Origin: Carpediemonas membranifera | Lineage: Eukaryota > Fornicata | Direction: 5' to 3' | Length of the DNA: 64,000 nt | Assembly: GCA_019828565.1 (NCBI GenBank) | Contig: JAHDYR010000007.1 | Span: 62,001-126,000 of the forward strand | In this document: positions 61,871 to 64,000 of the stretch, in pieces | How the letters are laid out: each line of letters starts with the position of its first letter | Numbering within the stretch: position 1 is the stretch's first letter | Translations under genes and position numbers: made by a program | The notes under the pieces: model-generated | Database searches by the model: none | Told to the model about the DNA's origin: nothing | The model's input: only the letters and a program-made list of their open reading frames with translations

Positions 61871-63432
61871 CTGTTTACATAAACTGCACTGGCTCTCACT
61901 TCCCTCCTCAAGGCGAAGCTAGCCAGCTAACGGCGGCCATTGCCCCGGAACTTCCGCTTGTAACGTGCGAAGAGGGGCGTGAGACCTGGGTTGAGGCGTA
62001 GGTAGTCATCCAGGGCGGCGAGGCGGTCGTAATATGCGTTATACGGAATGTACGAGTCCTCGGAGTCTTCTAGGCCTTCCCAGCGGACGAGGAGCTCGAG
62101 GCGTCGGTTGCGCTCGCGGTGGCCGACGATGGCGGAGACTTGTTGTTCGTCTTGTTCGTATGCGGCGATGCGCTCGAGTGTCTTGAGGTCTGCTGTGCCT
62201 GGGTCGAAGCGAATGAGGCGGTCCTGGTGGACGAGCAGCTCGGACTTGGTGACGAGGTCACGGAGGACGAATGTGTTGGGGCTCTTCCCTTCCCTGAGGA
62301 GTTGTAGCGGGCCGCGGACTGGAGGCAGAATCTTGGATGGGGCCTTGTGAGGATATCTCAGGAGCACTAGGCGTTCGAGTTTCCAGTCGAAGTTGTCCGC
62401 CGGTTGGGTTTGTGCGGCCTTGTGACGCTCGTATGCGGCGATCTTCGCGCGGGCTGCGTCGTGCATGGCCTGTATGTCGGTGTGGAATGCGTTAATGGCC
62501 TGGATGGTAGGTGTGTCTTGCGTCGCCTTGGCGGCGCTGATGATGCGTGACTCCGGGAGGGCCGTGAGCGCGGACGTGTGTCCGAAAAGCAGCTCGAACG
62601 GCGTGAAGCCGGTAGTCGAGTGTGTCGAAGTGTTGATATTGTGTTGCACGATTGGGATAAGTGCGGGCCAGTCGGTCGTTTCTGAGTCTAGTAGCAGGGC
62701 GCGCAGTCTGCGCATGATGGTCCCATTGACTCTCTCGACAACGCCGTTACTCTGTGGGTGGTACGCCGTGGAGAACCTGTGGTTCAGGCTGATCTTCTTG
62801 TTGAGAGCGGCGATGGTTGAGTTCTTGAACTGACTTCCCTGGTCTGTCTGGATCAGGCTGGGTGCGCCGAAGAGCGACCACACCTGGAGCATCGCGTCGG
62901 CGGCTTCTTCTGCCGAGGTTGACGCAACCGGCTTGAGCACAGTGAACTTGCTGAAGACGTCGATGAACACGATCACGTGAGCGAGGCCATTTGTCTTTGG
63001 AAGCGGGCCGAGCGTGTCTATCTGCACCGCCTCGAATGGGCGGGTCTTCTGGGTCGTATGCCACTGGGCCTTGGCGATGGGGTGGGATTTGAGCTTCTGG
63101 CAGACTGGGCAAGTCGCGACGTGCTCCGCGACGTCTGAGTTCATGGAAGACCAGGTCTTGCCGGCTTCCTTGAGATGGGCGATCGTTTGTTTGATCGAAG
63201 CATGGCCGTTGGCTCCAGCGTGGGCCTGCTGAATGTCGAAGCGGTGGGTGCTGCTGGCGATTTCGCTGATCGCCGCGCCGCTGGGGCGGGAGAGGGCGTC
63301 CGCGACGACGTTAGTTGTCCCTGCGATATGCATGATGTCGAAGGGGTACTCGGATAGGATGAGTCTCCATCGCGTGAGCTTGCGCGTCCCTTCCTCAGCC
63401 TTGCGAATCATCCACACGATGTTCTTGTGATC
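61871..63432 (-). mobile_element. gypsy-3: 5'-truncated Ty3/gypsy element
   Basis: It retains the end of RNase H, integrase and a chromodomain-like tail. It is cut at its 5' side at about 63432 by a GAAA microsatellite. On the 3' side a purine-rich TTGAGGAGGGAAG at about 61900-61912 (minus strand) resembles a polypurine tract, followed by TGAGAGCCAGTGCAGTTTAT, possibly a residual LTR start. Confidence 0.8.
61927..63432 (-). pseudogene. gypsy-3 pol fragment: RNase H end, integrase, chromodomain
   Basis: Reading starts inside RNase H (FDHKNIVWMIRKAEEGTRKL, then TTNVVADALSRP). The integrase finger is HLKEAGKTW...CPVCQKLK. The triad is VQIDTLGPL, IQTDQGSQF and GVVERVNGTIMRR. The C-terminal part ELLVRWEGLEDSEDSYIPYN is chromodomain-like, ending KRKFRGNGRR. 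The surviving frame has no stop, so truncation is the only visible lesion. It is a different family from gypsy-1 and gypsy-2 judging by sequence. Confidence 0.87.
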
Positions 63433-63452
63433 GAAAGAAAGAAAGAAAGAAA
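63433..63452. repeat. (GAAA)5 microsatellite
   Basis: Five perfect GAAA units exactly at the truncation point of gypsy-3. Confidence 0.95.
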
Positions 63453-64000
63453 TTTAACGTATCCTGTACACCTGTGTAAATCAGGGAATTACCAGTTTGC
63501 ACCACCCCATGTCCCCGGGAACGCCTTAGCGTGTTGACTTCCCTTCGTGAGCGAGCCTGATACTACGTTGGGGGCGTTAGCACCATCACCGTCAGGGTCC
63601 AGCTGGTAAGGCTGGGTAGTCCCTTGCATGTTGACCTATCAACTGGCTGGCCCGATACCCCCAAAGTCGGGATAACCCAGGTCTTACTCTTGGGGGTCCT
63701 TCGGGCCCCCGTTCTGCCTGGCACCCGCAAGGCCTTGCCCTGCACACCCGCCACCGGGGCCTTCTGCTCGGTTTCCCCCTACAGGGCTCCTCTCAGGGAT
63801 ATGTTCTCCATACCATTCGACCCAGTTTGCAATTTTTCAGGCACCCGCCGAAGCGGTTTCGGGCTTGGCGTTTGCCGTACCACGCAATTGGGCCAGTTAT
63901 GAAACCCACCGATCATCGCTGGGTAGCTATATGATTCACGGCTGCGTTCGGGCTCTTCCACACTTTCCGTTCCGGCATGGATCCCCTCCTCAAGGATTTG
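63453..64000. other. unassigned terminal region with a strong hairpin
   Basis: No gene recognised; plus and minus frames up to about 90 codons lack family resemblance. Around 63692-63711 GGGGGTCCTTCGGGCCCCC can form a GC stem capped by UUCG with one bulged base. It may be the edge of another element or a structured RNA. Confidence 0.4.

Noticed and set aside
1-64000. tRNA, rRNA or snRNA genes
   Set aside because: I scanned for B-box-like GGTTCGAATCC and for conserved rRNA stretches and saw none; a covariance search would be needed to exclude them.

Overview
This is eukaryotic nuclear DNA from a ciliated protist with a very gene-dense genome. It carries a full outer-arm dynein heavy chain, a B9-domain transition-zone protein, an N-terminal-motor kinesin, a longin R-SNARE, a ribosome-biogenesis factor (Rrs1) and an RNase P protein (Rpp21). 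Reading across frames recovers 13 spliceosomal introns. Nine are only 28-34 nt, donors are mostly GTTTGT, GTATGT or GTTCGT, and several acceptors have a CTAAC-like branch motif fused to the 3' splice site (for example CTAACACAG). That fused signal is known from Giardia and Trichomonas, and the glutamate dehydrogenase is of the Giardia-like NADP hexameric type. I therefore infer a metamonad flagellate, perhaps a fornicate (Carpediemonas-like). The taxon is inference, not something read directly.

Layout. Positions 1-49600 are ordinary host genes on both strands with short spacers: an ARM/coiled-coil protein, a small membrane protein, a coiled-coil protein with a C-terminal Cys/His motif, a TPR gene relic, GDH, a Patched/NPC1-like transporter, a 7TM-RGS receptor, a coiled-coil protein, the 4516-residue dynein heavy chain in six exons (16165-29925), small unknown genes, a broken C2H2 zinc-finger gene, Rpp21, R-SNARE, Rrs1, an IQ-motif protein, a three-exon coiled-coil protein, B9D1, a radical SAM/SPASM enzyme, a GBP-like GTPase, an Ala/Glu repeat protein, a PH plus HMA protein, a kinesin and a low-complexity protein.

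Positions 49600-64000 are a transposon-rich block. Two copies of a Fanzor (eukaryotic TnpB-like, RuvC-type RNA-guided nuclease) element lie 1711 bp apart. The longer copy keeps all three RuvC acidic residues, but they are spread over different frames. Next to it is a minus-strand Ty3/gypsy chromovirus-like element (gypsy-1), split by a nested, intact plus-strand gypsy element (gypsy-2) that has identical 88-bp LTRs and a 4-bp target duplication. A third, 5'-truncated gypsy element (gypsy-3) follows and abuts a GAAA microsatellite.

Functional themes. Dynein, B9D1, kinesin and several coiled-coil proteins point to a motile cilium. The 7TM-RGS and Patched-like proteins point to membrane signalling or sterol and lipid handling. 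The most novel material is the Fanzor pair with its conserved hairpin-rich 3' flank (candidate guide RNA), the eukaryotic radical SAM/SPASM gene, and the GBP-like GTPase with a signal peptide and an altered base-recognition motif.
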